Source: an uncultured Victivallales bacterium (lineage in GTDB: Bacteria > Verrucomicrobiota > Lentisphaeria > Oligosphaerales > JAFGRS01). Taken from it: DNA of 64,000 nt. Positions 8,409 through 18,751 of this stretch are shown here, one piece after another. The notes beneath the pieces are model-generated. The model saw only the letters and a list, made by a program, of their open reading frames with translations, made no database searches and had not been told where the DNA came from. Each line of letters starts with the position of its first letter. The stretch's first letter is position 1. The stretch is taken from assembly GCA_903837355.1 (NCBI GenBank), contig CAILUI010000053.1:19756-83755 (forward strand), written 5' to 3'. The translations under genes were made by a program, and so were the position numbers.

Positions 8409-10532
8409 TCAGTCGCCTGCGCCGATCCAGAACGACCAGAGCTTGGCGTTGGTCATCACGAAGCGCAGGCGCAGCCCCGCACCGCTGGCTTCGGGAACCG
8501 TAGCGTGCAGGCCCCAGGACAGGCCGGCGGCGCTGGCGTCGCCGCTGCACGGCGTGCAGCGGGCAGCCTCGTAGCCCGGCAGTGGCGTGCCCTGGGCGTC
8601 GCAGACCTCCGCCCGCACGGAACCACCGGGGCCCGTCTGTGCATTCACGTGCAGCGGTCCCGGCGCAAAGTGGAGCGGCCGCGTCAGCAGCGTGCCCTCC
8701 TCCGCGCCGGCAGCCAGGGCGGCAAAGCCGTCGAGCCGTAGCGTCGCCAGGCCGATGTCGTAGGTGTGCGCCGCCACATGCGGGTGCGGCGAACCCGCGT
8801 ACAGCAGTAGAATGGCATCGTCCAGCACGACCAGCGAAGAAGCCGTGCGGATCTGGCGACGGTCGAAGCTGCCAGGTTCGCCGGTCGCCAGGAAAGGGGC
8901 GCCGAAAAATGGCCGTTCCCAGGCAAACCCGTCTCGGCTCACCACCAGTTCCGGCCAGGTGGTCGGGGTATCGGCCTGCCAGTCCGCCGATGCCGGCAGC
9001 GCCGGGAAGATCCACACCAGGCCCACGTAGAGCCCCTGGTACGGCGTGACGGAGAGGCTGTAGAACTGCCAGTTCCGCTCGCGGTCCGCGGGGGTGGGCA
9101 GGTAGACGGCAACGGGGGGACTCCAGGTCTCGAAGTCGCTACTTTCGGTCCGCGCGACCGAGCGCTGACCGCCGATGTACATCCTGACAAAAGCGACGTA
9201 CCGCCCCCGGTCGGCATCCCAGAAGGCACACTGTCCCGTGTCGCTGATGAACCCCGGCAAGACCGGGTTCCGCGCCGATGGCGTCCACTGGATCCCGTCC
9301 GGCGAGAAGGCGACATCGATGCCGGCCGGGCCGCGGGTCTGCGCCTCCGGGGTCACGGGAACCGGAAAGTCGGCAGTGAACAGCTTGTAGCGCCGGGCAG
9401 GGTCCGGATCGTGCTCATCCCGAAAGACGCTGGGACCATGGGGGGAATAGCGGCCGGGGTAGACGACGTTGGTCTTCTGCCCCGCGAACTCGACCAGGTC
9501 CAGGAGCGGCTTGCGCCAGTGCAGACCGCGGTCGCTGGACTCGGCATAGGCCATGAGGATTTCGTAGGGGCGGCTCATGGCCGAGTAGAAGAGCTGCAGG
9601 CGGCGGCCAGCCGGGTCCCAGACGGCACTGCCGTACAGCTCGCAGCGCGCCGCCTCCCAAGGGTACTCCCGCCGCAGGACAGGATTGAGGGGAGACTTGG
9701 TCGCTTCGCCCTGCACGCGCTGGAGCCTGGCGGTGCTCTCCAGCAGCCAGTCATCGAGGAACAACTGGCGCCGCGTGCCGATCGCCAGAGGTCCCTGGGG
9801 TGCCTGCTCGCGCGCAATAGTCATAGCAATACGCTCCCACTCGGCTTCACCGGTGCCCGCGCCGACCGGATGACCGAACAGGAGCCCGTAGTAGTTCAGG
9901 CTCGCGCACGGCGTCAGGTCGGCGATGCGGACGGTTAGCGGGGCACCAGGATCGCCTTCGATCGTCAGATCCAGGCAGTCGTCGTCCGGACCCGGCTTGC
10001 CGCGCTCCACCTGGAAACTGTAACTGCGCATGATATCGGCAGCCAGGCAGCGACGGGCGATGATCTCGCCCGCGCCGCTCCCCCCGAAGTCCAGGAACAG
10101 CACTTCGTCGTCATCCGGACCCGCCTCATGGAGCAGAAAACCCAAGCCAAAGCGTCGGTCCTGCAGGGAGGCCTGCACACAGACAGCGGCCGGCGAACCG
10201 GCCGCCGCCAGCACGCGCAAACGCACCTCGCAGCGCAGGCTGCAGGCGCTGTCCAACTCGCGCGGCGTGAAGGCCCGGAAATAGTAACGCCCATCGGCAA
10301 GCGGACTGTCGTCGACGGTACGCAACCGGGGACTCGCCGCCGCCGGGAAGTCCGCCTGCCCGAGGCCCGAGGACACAAAGCCCAGGGCGGGGATGGCGCT
10401 GGGCTCCTGCCCGCAGGCCGCCTCGTAGAGGAGCGCGAGGTCAGCCTCGGCTGCCAGTGCGGCATGGTCCGGGCCGCAGAAGCCGGCGACCAGAGCCAGT
10501 ATCGCCACCAGCGCATGCCGGGAGAAGCTCAT
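8409..10532 (-). CDS. Secreted beta-propeller (GH32/GH43/sialidase-like) protein
   Basis: Signal peptide MSFSRHALVAILALVAGFCGPDHAALAA; RQLFLDDWLLESTARL and repeated blade-like segments (SPDGIQWTPSARNPVLPGF). Confidence 0.7.
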   Translation of the reverse strand: MSFSRHALVAILALVAGFCGPDHAALAAEADLALLYEAACGQEPSAIPALGFVSSGLGQADFPAAASPRLRTVDDSPLADGRYYFRAFTPRELDSACSLRCEVRLRVLAAAGSPAAVCVQASLQDRRFGLGFLLHEAGPDDDEVLFLDFGGSGAGEIIARRCLAADIMRSYSFQVERGKPGPDDDCLDLTIEGDPGAPLTVRIADLTPCASLNYYGLLFGHPVGAGTGEAEWERIAMTIAREQAPQGPLAIGTRRQLFLDDWLLESTARLQRVQGEATKSPLNPVLRREYPWEAARCELYGSAVWDPAGRRLQLFYSAMSRPYEILMAYAESSDRGLHWRKPLLDLVEFAGQKTNVVYPGRYSPHGPSVFRDEHDPDPARRYKLFTADFPVPVTPEAQTRGPAGIDVAFSPDGIQWTPSARNPVLPGFISDTGQCAFWDADRGRYVAFVRMYIGGQRSVARTESSDFETWSPPVAVYLPTPADRERNWQFYSLSVTPYQGLYVGLVWIFPALPASADWQADTPTTWPELVVSRDGFAWERPFFGAPFLATGEPGSFDRRQIRTASSLVVLDDAILLLYAGSPHPHVAAHTYDIGLATLRLDGFAALAAGAEEGTLLTRPLHFAPGPLHVNAQTGPGGSVRAEVCDAQGTPLPGYEAARCTPCSGDASAAGLSWGLHATVPEASGAGLRLRFVMTNAKLWSFWIGAGD

Positions 10533-11263
10533 AGCGGCCCGCGGCCCCTCCCCGATCCACCGACCACACGAGTCCATTCCAGCGCGGCCCGTACGGGCCG
10601 GTGGTCGGAGGTCAGCCCGTCGGCGATAACCTCGACGGCTTCGACGCGCCAGGCTCCGGCAGGTCCGGCCAGGATGTAGTCAAGGCGCTCCGTCGGCGCG
10701 TCGGCGGGGTAGGTCGGCGGTCCGGCCAGGCTCGCGGCCGCCTGCCAGGCAGTTACCAGGCTCTGCACCAGCGCGCTGTCCGGGGTAGAGTTGAGGTCCC
10801 CGGCCAGGATGAAGGGGACGCCGCGCGCCGCGGCGGCCCGCTGGAGCAGCGGCAGGGCGAGCGCACGCTGGTCGGCGTCCAGGTCCAGATGGGTGGCGCA
10901 GAAGCGCAACGGCCGGCCGGCCCAGACCACGTCGACAGTCAGCAGACAGCGCGGCTCCTGGCCCGGCAGCGGCAGCACCGACCACGCCTCCACGGCCAGC
11001 CGGCTCAACACCAGAATGCCATACTGGCCGCCCTGGAAGGGGATGGCCGGCCCGAAGTATGGGCGCATGCCGGTGTGGCGCGCCAGGTCTGCCGCCTGGT
11101 CGATGTTACCGCTGCGGGTGCAGCCAACATCGACCTCCTGGATCGCCACCAGGTCGCAGTCCAAGGCGGCGATGACGGCGGCGCTACGGCCAAGGTCCAG
11201 CCGCTCGTCCAGGCCCAGGCCGTGGCGGATGTTGTAGGTGGCAATGCGGAGCGACATGGGCAT
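10529..11263 (-). CDS. Endonuclease/exonuclease/phosphatase family protein
   Basis: LRIATYNIRHG...IQEVD...CATHLDLDADQRALALPLL...ILAGDLNS...LDYILAGPA...SDHRPV motifs. Confidence 0.93.
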   Translation of the reverse strand: MPMSLRIATYNIRHGLGLDERLDLGRSAAVIAALDCDLVAIQEVDVGCTRSGNIDQAADLARHTGMRPYFGPAIPFQGGQYGILVLSRLAVEAWSVLPLPGQEPRCLLTVDVVWAGRPLRFCATHLDLDADQRALALPLLQRAAAARGVPFILAGDLNSTPDSALVQSLVTAWQAAASLAGPPTYPADAPTERLDYILAGPAGAWRVEAVEVIADGLTSDHRPVRAALEWTRVVGGSGRGRGPL

Positions 11264-11391
11264 GGAGTCTGGTTTGGGATGGACCGCAGCGTCCTAACCG
11301 TTGTCAGTCCAGCGCCAGGTGGACGGTTGTCGTGGTCGTCGTCGTGATCGGACCCGGTGTTATCGCGTGGCCCCGGCCGCGACGGCAGGCA

Positions 11392-11469
11392 CCACGACAA
11401 CGACAACGAGCACGAGAACAAGAACGACAACGACTACGACAACGACTACGAGAACGAGTACGAGAACGA
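11392..11469. repeat. Degenerate hexanucleotide array (minus strand TCGTNN)x13
   Basis: Exactly 78 bp of period-6 sequence (ccacga caacga caacga gcacga gaacaa gaacga ...) between leuS and the downstream minus-strand gene. Confidence 0.85.
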
Positions 11470-11504
11470 CAGAGGGTCATGGACCCTTGCCCGTCGGGCC
11501 GATC

Positions 11505-14093
11505 TCAGCGCACAACAATGTTGACCAGGCGGCCGGGCACGGCGATGATCTTGACCACCGTCTTGCCCTCCAGCAGCGCGCTGATCCTGGCATCGGCCCG
11601 GACAGCAGCCTCCATCTGCGCGGCGGTCACGCCGGTCGGCAGCATCATCTTGGCGCGCGGCTTGCCCTGGATCTGGATGACGATCTCGACTTCGGCCAAC
11701 TGCAGTTTGGAGCGGTCGCAGACAGGGTAGGGCTGGTGCGCCAGCGAGGTCGTATGGCCGAGACGTTGCCAGAGCTCTTCGGCCAGATGCGGCGCGTACG
11801 GCGCCAGCAGCAGGACGAAGGCTTCCATGGCCGCGCGCGGACGGGCCTCGGCCTTGCCAAACTCGTTCATGAACACCATCATCTGGCTGATCGCGGTGTT
11901 GAAGTTCAGGCTGGCCGTATCCTCCTCGACCTTGGCGATCGTCTGCTGCAGCAGGCGCTCCTGCTCGGGCGTCGCGGGCCGATCGCCGATCGCCTGCGAG
12001 AGGGCCCCGTCGGCACCGACGATCATCTTCCAGACCCGATGCAGGAAACGGTAGACGCCCTCGATGTCCCGCGTCTGCCAGGGCTTCATAGCTTGCAGCG
12101 GTCCCATGAACATCTCGTACAGGCGGAAGCTGTCGGCGCCGTACTCAGCCACGATCTCGTCGGGATTCACCACGTTCTTCAGCGACTTCGACATCTTTGC
12201 CGGGAACTCCGTGAGTTCCTCGCCGGTCGCTTTGCTGAAGAAGGCGCCGTCACGTTTCTCCACCTGGTCATTGGGGACCAGGGCCCCGCGGGCATCGCGG
12301 TAGGCCATGCCCAGGATCATGCCCTGGTTGATCAGGCGCTGGAATGGCTCCTTGGTGCTCACATAGCCGAGGTCAAAGAGGACCTTGTGCCAGAAGCGGG
12401 CATAGAGCAGGTGCAGAACCGCATGCTCGGCGCCGCCGACGTAGAGGTCCACCGGCATCCAGTAGCGTTCCTTGGCGGGATCCCAGGGTGCGGCGTCATT
12501 GTGGGCGTCGAGGTAGCGCAGGTAGTACCAGCACGAGCCGGCCCACTGCGGCATGGTGTGCGTCTCGCGGCGACCGCGCTGGCCGGTCTTGGGATCGACG
12601 TAGTCCAACCAGGCACCCGCGTTGGCCAGCGGCGACTCGCCGGTGCCCGAGGGAGTGATGTCGTCCATCTCCGGCAGCACCACCGGCAGTTCCTCATCGA
12701 GCAGCTTGATGGTACCGTCCGCCATGTGCGCGACCGGGAAGGGCTCGCCCCAGTAGCGCTGCCGACTGAACAGCCAATCGCGCAGTTTGTAGTTGACCAT
12801 GCGCCGGCCGATGCCCTGGCGCTCCAGCCAGTCGATGATGGTCGCGGTGGCGGCGGCTTGGGAGAGGCCGTTGAGGCTGACCTCGGCGTTGGCGCTGCAG
12901 ATCATGCGGCCCTCGCCCGGCCAGCAGGCCGCGCCGGCCAGCACGTCGGCCACCGTCACCCCGGCCGCGGCAGCCGCCTTGGCCTCGGGCTCCATGATGC
13001 AGCGGATGGCAATGCCAAAGCGCCGTGCAAACTCGAAGTCGCGAGTATCATGGGCCGGAACGGACATGATGGCACCGGTGCCGTAGCCCATCAGGACATA
13101 GTCGCTGATCCAGATCGGGATGCGCTCGCCGGTCACGGGGTTGAGGGCGCAGCGCCCCAGGAAAACGCCGGTCTTCTCGCGGCTCAGTTCGGTGCGGTCC
13201 AGGTCGCTCTTGACCAGGGCCTCTCGACGGTATGCCGCGACCGCCGCCGCCTGCTCGGGCGTGGTGATCTGCTCCACCAACGGGTGCTCCGGAGCGAGAA
13301 CCATGTAGGTGGCGCCAAACAGCGTATCCGGACGCGTGGTGTAAACCCGGATGGCGGCGTCCTGGCCGTCGACGCGGAAGTCGACTTCGGCGCCGGTGCT
13401 CTTGCCGATCCAGTTGCGCTGCATCTCCTTGATGCCTTCCGGCCAGTCCAGCCCCTCCAGATCCTCGAGCAGACGCTCGGCGTAGGCTGTGATCTTCAAC
13501 ACCCACTGTTTCATGGGTTTGCGGACGACCGGATGGTCGCCACGCTCGCTGCGCCCGTTGATGACCTCTTCGTTGGCGAGCACGGTGCCCAGGGCCGGAC
13601 ACCAGTTGACCGCGACCTCGTCGACGTACGCCAGCCCCTTCTTGTAGAGCTGGCAGAAGATCCACTGCGTCCAGCGGTAGTAGCCCGTGTCGGTGGTGTT
13701 GATCTCGCGATCCCAGTCATAGCTGAAACCGAACGACTGGATCTGCCGGCGGAAACTATCGATGTTCTTGCGGGTAGTGACCCGCGGCGGCGTGCCGGTC
13801 TGCATGGCGTACTGCTCAGCCGGCAGTCCGAAAGCATCCCAGCCCATGGTATGCAGGACGTTACGGCCCTTCATGCGCTGGTACCTGCAGAAGATGTCCG
13901 TGGCCGTGTAGCCTTCAGGGTGTCCGACATGCAGGCCAGCCCCGCTGGGGTAGGGGAACATGTCGAGCACGTAGAGCTTGGGACGGCTGGCGTCAAGATC
14001 AACGGCTTTGAAGGTCTTCTGGCTCAACCAGAATGCCTGCCACTTGGGCTCGATGACCGACGGATCATAGACCGCTACGCTGTCGCTCGCCAT
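11505..14093 (-). CDS. leuS: Leucyl-tRNA synthetase
   Basis: [68 protein letters not shown]; class I HIGH/KMSKS motifs. Confidence 0.98.
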   Translation of the reverse strand: MASDSVAVYDPSVIEPKWQAFWLSQKTFKAVDLDASRPKLYVLDMFPYPSGAGLHVGHPEGYTATDIFCRYQRMKGRNVLHTMGWDAFGLPAEQYAMQTGTPPRVTTRKNIDSFRRQIQSFGFSYDWDREINTTDTGYYRWTQWIFCQLYKKGLAYVDEVAVNWCPALGTVLANEEVINGRSERGDHPVVRKPMKQWVLKITAYAERLLEDLEGLDWPEGIKEMQRNWIGKSTGAEVDFRVDGQDAAIRVYTTRPDTLFGATYMVLAPEHPLVEQITTPEQAAAVAAYRREALVKSDLDRTELSREKTGVFLGRCALNPVTGERIPIWISDYVLMGYGTGAIMSVPAHDTRDFEFARRFGIAIRCIMEPEAKAAAAAGVTVADVLAGAACWPGEGRMICSANAEVSLNGLSQAAATATIIDWLERQGIGRRMVNYKLRDWLFSRQRYWGEPFPVAHMADGTIKLLDEELPVVLPEMDDITPSGTGESPLANAGAWLDYVDPKTGQRGRRETHTMPQWAGSCWYYLRYLDAHNDAAPWDPAKERYWMPVDLYVGGAEHAVLHLLYARFWHKVLFDLGYVSTKEPFQRLINQGMILGMAYRDARGALVPNDQVEKRDGAFFSKATGEELTEFPAKMSKSLKNVVNPDEIVAEYGADSFRLYEMFMGPLQAMKPWQTRDIEGVYRFLHRVWKMIVGADGALSQAIGDRPATPEQERLLQQTIAKVEEDTASLNFNTAISQMMVFMNEFGKAEARPRAAMEAFVLLLAPYAPHLAEELWQRLGHTTSLAHQPYPVCDRSKLQLAEVEIVIQIQGKPRAKMMLPTGVTAAQMEAAVRADARISALLEGKTVVKIIAVPGRLVNIVVR

Positions 14094-14186
14094 ACCTGCC
14101 TCCATTGCCACACGCACCCCCCGCCAGGGCCAGCGCCCGCGGGGACAAACCCCGTAGTCTACCGCCGATTCCCCAAAGCGCCAGGT

Positions 14187-16733
14187 TCAGCGCTGCCACC
14201 GGATGCGTGCGCTTTCCAGCGGGATCGCGACCCCCGCGCAGTGCGGTATCACGCGCGCGGTGTAGTGCGCGGGCGGGCGGCTGGCCGGGACCGCGGCACT
14301 GTACATGTAGCCGCCGGCGGCGCCGGCCAGCGGACGCATGCGCTCCATCTGCTGCCGCACGGGGCCGGCCCCGTGGACGCCGTCGGCATAGAGTTCGACG
14401 CGCACAGCCTGAGGGTCGATCTCATTGAGGTAGACCGGGATGTCAAACTGATGCTGCTCGCCGTGAGTCTCCACGGTCGCTTCACCGAAGTGCAGCGTCG
14501 CCCACTTCTGTTCCAGGCTGCGCTGCCACTCGACCATCTCCCTGCCCCTGGCGCCGTCACGGGCGACGCGCGCCTGGTAGGCGGTCGCCGCCGGCAGGTA
14601 GTGCTGCTCGGTGTAGGCGCGCACCGTGCGTGTGGCGGAGAAACGCGGCGTCAACTGTGCCATGCTCTCCCGCATCCGAGCGACCCAGGCCGTCGGGATA
14701 CCCTGGGCGTTGCGGGCATAGAACTCCGGGATGACGTCCTGTTCGAGCCGCGTGTAGAGCATCTCGGCTTCGGCGGCGTCCCAGGCCGGATCGTCGCCGT
14801 GCTCCTGACCGTCGCCTAGCGCCCAGCCCACGGCGGGGCTGTAGGCTTCCGCCCACCAGCCGTCCAGTTCGGAGAGGTTAAGACCGCCGTTGACGAGCAC
14901 TTTCATGCCGCTGGTGCCGCACGCTTCCCAGGGCCGCCGCGGCGTGTTGATCCAAACATCAACCCCCTGCACCAGGTACTCGCTCAGCAGCATGTTGTAG
15001 TCACTGAAGAAGACCACATGACGGCGGGCGGCAGGCTGCTCGATGAACCGCGTCCATTGCTGGATCAGGGCCTGGCCGGCAGGATCCGCGGGATGCGCCT
15101 TACCGGCGAGGACGAGTTGCACCGGGCGCAGCGGGTTGCTCAACAGGCGCAGCAGCCGCTCGGGGTCGTGCAGCAGCATATTGGGGCGCTTGTAGGTGGC
15201 GAAGCGGCGCGCAAAGCCCAGGGTCAGGACATTGGGGTCGAACAGGTGGCGTGCTTCTTCCACCGCCTCGGGTGACGCCCCCGATGCGGCCCGCTGCCGG
15301 GACAGGCGCGTGCGGGCATAGTCCACAAAGGACTTGCTGGCGGCGATGCGGAACTGCCAGAGGCTGGCGTCGGAGACGCGGCGGATGTCCCGCTCCAGGG
15401 TCTCCGTCGTCCCCAGCCAGCGGTCCTTCCCACAGGCCTCCGTCCACAGATCGTCAGCCTCGGCCGAGTCCCAGGTCGGCATGTGGACGCCGTTGGTGAC
15501 GTGTCCGATCGGGACCTCGGCCGCGGGCCACTGCGGGAAGAGTGGCCCAAACAGGTGCCGGCTGACCTCCCCATGCAGGCGGCTCACGCCATTGACGGCC
15601 CCGCTCCCGCGGATCGCCAGGTAGGCCATGTTGAAGCTCTCCGCGGCGTCGTCAGGATTCCGGCGCCCCAGGGCCAGCAGTTCGTACAGCGTCAGGCCAA
15701 GCCGGTGCTCGGCATAGCGCCCAAGGTACTGCTCGATGAGGGCCGGGGAGAAGCGGTCGAACCCCGCGGTCACGGCCGTATGGGTAGTGAAGAGGTTCCC
15801 CGCGCGCGTGATGGCCAGGGCAACCGCGAAGGGCTGGTCCGTCTCCTCCATGCAGGCCCGCGCCCGCTCCAGAACGGCGAAGGCCGCGTGCCCCTCGTTC
15901 AGGTGACAGACGTCCGGCCGCAACCCGAGCGCCCGGAGCAAGCGCCAGCCGCCGATCCCCAGCACCAGCTCCTGCTTCAAGCGCAGCTCCGGACCGCCCC
16001 CGTAAAGCTCGCTGGTAATGCCCCGGTGCGCGGGGGAATTCGCCACGTCGTTGCTGTCCAGCAGATAGAGTTTCACGCGGCCGACCTGCACCTGCCAGGC
16101 GCGCAGCCAGACCGAGCAGCCGGGCAAGGCAACTTCCAGGCGCAGCCACTCGCCATTCGGGCGCCGCAGGGGCGTGATCGGCAGTTGCCCGGGATCGTTG
16201 TACGGGTAAAGGGCCTGTTGCGCGCCGTTCTGGTCGATCTCCTGGCGGAAGTAGCCCTGCTGGTAGAGCAGCCCGACGCCGACCACCGGCACGCCCATGT
16301 CGCTGGCCGCCTTGAGCTGGTCCCCGGCCACGTTGCCCAGTCCGCCCGAGTAGATCGGGAGGGCCTCGCTCAGCATGAACTCCATACTGAAGTACGCCAC
16401 ACAGGTCAGGGGCGCCTGCGGATGAGCCTGCTGAAACCACGCCGGCCCGGTCTCGGCCTGCTTCTTGGCCCGCAGGAGGGCGTCAACGCGCTGCCGAAAG
16501 GCGGGATCGGCCAGGACCTCCCGGACTTTCTCGCGGGAGGCAGTCTGCAGGACATCCCAGGGGTGGTGGGTCAGCTCCCACAGCACCGGATCAAGCTGCC
16601 GCCAGATAGGGTCGGTAGCATGGTCCCACGACCAGCGCATGTCCAGGGCCAGCGCCGTCAGGCAATCGAAGCCCTCGATGTCCGTGGGCAGGAAGCTGTT
16701 CAGAGGCGTGCAGGCGGGCATGGGTTCACTCAT
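14187..16733 (-). CDS. glgP: Alpha-glucan (glycogen/starch) phosphorylase, GT35
   Basis: VAYFSMEFMLSEALPIYSGGLGNVAGDQLKAASDMGVPVVGVGLLYQQGYFRQ; HLNEGHAAF; FARRFATYKRPNMLLHD; NTPRRPWEACGTSGMKVLVNGGLNLSELDGWWAEAY. Confidence 0.95.
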   Translation of the reverse strand: MSEPMPACTPLNSFLPTDIEGFDCLTALALDMRWSWDHATDPIWRQLDPVLWELTHHPWDVLQTASREKVREVLADPAFRQRVDALLRAKKQAETGPAWFQQAHPQAPLTCVAYFSMEFMLSEALPIYSGGLGNVAGDQLKAASDMGVPVVGVGLLYQQGYFRQEIDQNGAQQALYPYNDPGQLPITPLRRPNGEWLRLEVALPGCSVWLRAWQVQVGRVKLYLLDSNDVANSPAHRGITSELYGGGPELRLKQELVLGIGGWRLLRALGLRPDVCHLNEGHAAFAVLERARACMEETDQPFAVALAITRAGNLFTTHTAVTAGFDRFSPALIEQYLGRYAEHRLGLTLYELLALGRRNPDDAAESFNMAYLAIRGSGAVNGVSRLHGEVSRHLFGPLFPQWPAAEVPIGHVTNGVHMPTWDSAEADDLWTEACGKDRWLGTTETLERDIRRVSDASLWQFRIAASKSFVDYARTRLSRQRAASGASPEAVEEARHLFDPNVLTLGFARRFATYKRPNMLLHDPERLLRLLSNPLRPVQLVLAGKAHPADPAGQALIQQWTRFIEQPAARRHVVFFSDYNMLLSEYLVQGVDVWINTPRRPWEACGTSGMKVLVNGGLNLSELDGWWAEAYSPAVGWALGDGQEHGDDPAWDAAEAEMLYTRLEQDVIPEFYARNAQGIPTAWVARMRESMAQLTPRFSATRTVRAYTEQHYLPAATAYQARVARDGARGREMVEWQRSLEQKWATLHFGEATVETHGEQHQFDIPVYLNEIDPQAVRVELYADGVHGAGPVRQQMERMRPLAGAAGGYMYSAAVPASRPPAHYTARVIPHCAGVAIPLESARIRWQR

Positions 16734-16964
16734 GAGTTCCCTCCGAGGCTGTTCCGCACGGGCTCGCGTTCCTGGACGTTATCGTCCCGGGGGGCCGCCC
16801 CGCGGCGTCCGCGACGGCGTCTCACACCGCCGTAATCTCTACCGGCGTAGGCCGATCACCAACTGATATGGGGTGAAACCCTACGTCCCCACGATACATT
16901 GGCAGAGCCGGACGCCGACGCCGCGGCGCGTGGGTAGTCGCGGCTACGGGTGGCGTATCAGAGC

Positions 16965-18671
16965 ATGACCACAGCACGCAGACTACTGCCCTTCCTGAGG
17001 TGGTTTCCGCTGGATGCGGCAACCGTCCGCGCCGACTTTCTGGCGGGCGTAACCGTGTCGATGCTGCTGCTTCCGCAAGCCATGGCCTACGCGCAGTTGG
17101 CCGGCCTGCCGCCGCACTACGGCCTCTACACGGCCTTCCTGCCGACCATCGTGGCCGCGCTGTTTGGCTGGTGCAGCCAGCTCCATACCGGTCCGGTCGC
17201 CATGACCTCGCTGCTGACGGCCACGGTGGTGGCCGGCGTCTCGCAGGCAGCGCCCGAGTCGGAGGCCTACATCGCCACCGCCATCCTGCTGACCCTGCTG
17301 GCCGGACTGATCCGGCTGGCGATGGGGGCGCTGCGGCTGGCCGTGCTGGTGAACTTTCTCTCGCACCCCGTCGTGGTGGGCTTCACCAATGCCGGCGCCC
17401 TGATCATCGCCTCGTCGCAACTGGCGCCCTTGCTGGGCTTGCCCCACGGGCAACAAGGGCTGTATCTGCCAAGCCTGCTGCGGCTGCTGGGGCGCCTCCA
17501 TGAGTGCCAACCGGCGGCCCTCGGTTTCGGCCTGGCAGCGCTGGCGCTGATCCTGGCCCTCCGGCGTTGGCGCCCGCACTGGCCGGGGGTCCTGATCACG
17601 CTGGCGGTTGCCATTCTCCTGAGTTGGCTGCTCGGCTTCGAGAGCCGCTTGGGCGGGCAGGTTGTCGGGGCCATCCCGCGCGGCCTGCCCGCCTTCCGCT
17701 GGCCCCACGGTGAGTGGTCCGCAGCACCGCAACTGCTGCTGGGAGCGTTCGCCATCATGCTGGTCGGATCCATGGAGGTGGTGGCCATCTGCAAGACCCT
17801 CTCGGCGAAGACGAAAGAGCCGTTGGACCTGAATCAGGAACTGATCGGGCAAGGCCTGGCGGGAGTCGTCGGCAGCCTCTTCCAAGCGTACCCGGTGAGC
17901 GGCTCGTTCTCGCGTTCAGCACTGAACCTCTACGCCGGCGCCCGCACCGGGCTCTCGTCGGTGTTTGCGGGCCTGCTGGTGCTGCTCTCGCTGCTGTTCC
18001 TGACGCCACTGCTGTACTACTTGCCGCGGGCGGTGCTGGGGGCGGTGATCGTCGCCGCCGTGAGCGGGCTGGTCGATGCCGGCGCCATGCTGCGCATCTG
18101 GCGCACGAGCCGCTACGACGGTGTGGCGGCCTGGACGACCTTCGTCGCCGCCATCGTGCTGGCGCCGCGGGTGGTCGACGGCATCCTCGTCGGCGTCGGC
18201 CTGTCGGTCGCCTTCCATCTCTACCAACTCATGCGACCGCACGTTGCCATTCTGGCGCCCCACCCCGATGGCAGCCTGCGCGATGCCAGGCACCATCGGC
18301 TGCTTACGCACACCCAGATCCTGGCCATCCGCTTCGACGGCCGACTGGTCTTCGCCAATGCGTCGCATTTCCAGGAGTCGGTGCTCAAGGCCCTGGCGGA
18401 GCAACCCACGACACGGGTACTGCTGATCGTGGCCAGCGGCATCAACACCGTCGACGCCACCGGCGAGGAGATGCTGCGGCACTTGGTCAACGACCTCACC
18501 GCCAGTGGCCTGCGGGTGGCCTTTGCGGCCGTGCGCTGGCCGGTCCTGGACGTCTTCCAGCGCACCGGCCTGCAAGACCTGATCGGGGCCGCGAACCTCT
18601 TCGCCTCCCCCGAGGCAGCCTATGCGGAACTGACACGGCCACCGCCCATAGCGGACGGCGGTGGAATATGA
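16965..18671 (+). CDS. SulP family anion transporter with C-terminal STAS domain
   Basis: DFLAGVTVSMLLLPQAMAYAQLAGLPPHYGLYTAFLPTIVAALFG; GSFSRSALN; C-terminal STAS-like ILAIRFDGRLVFANASHFQESVL. Confidence 0.95.
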   Translation: MTTARRLLPFLRWFPLDAATVRADFLAGVTVSMLLLPQAMAYAQLAGLPPHYGLYTAFLPTIVAALFGWCSQLHTGPVAMTSLLTATVVAGVSQAAPESEAYIATAILLTLLAGLIRLAMGALRLAVLVNFLSHPVVVGFTNAGALIIASSQLAPLLGLPHGQQGLYLPSLLRLLGRLHECQPAALGFGLAALALILALRRWRPHWPGVLITLAVAILLSWLLGFESRLGGQVVGAIPRGLPAFRWPHGEWSAAPQLLLGAFAIMLVGSMEVVAICKTLSAKTKEPLDLNQELIGQGLAGVVGSLFQAYPVSGSFSRSALNLYAGARTGLSSVFAGLLVLLSLLFLTPLLYYLPRAVLGAVIVAAVSGLVDAGAMLRIWRTSRYDGVAAWTTFVAAIVLAPRVVDGILVGVGLSVAFHLYQLMRPHVAILAPHPDGSLRDARHHRLLTHTQILAIRFDGRLVFANASHFQESVLKALAEQPTTRVLLIVASGINTVDATGEEMLRHLVNDLTASGLRVAFAAVRWPVLDVFQRTGLQDLIGAANLFASPEAAYAELTRPPPIADGGGI

Positions 18672-18751
18672 ATGGACGGCGACAGCAACGCGGCGCGGAC
18701 CGGCCGGAGTGGATGCCACCCCCCGCCCCCGGCTTACTTGGAGGACTCGCC

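Noticed and set aside
11301-14819. 1172 aa plus-strand ORF opposite leuS and the glgP 3' end
   Set aside because: Antisense open frame caused by high GC; the minus-strand LeuS motifs are unambiguous, and the predicted peptide is low-complexity H/R/G-rich.
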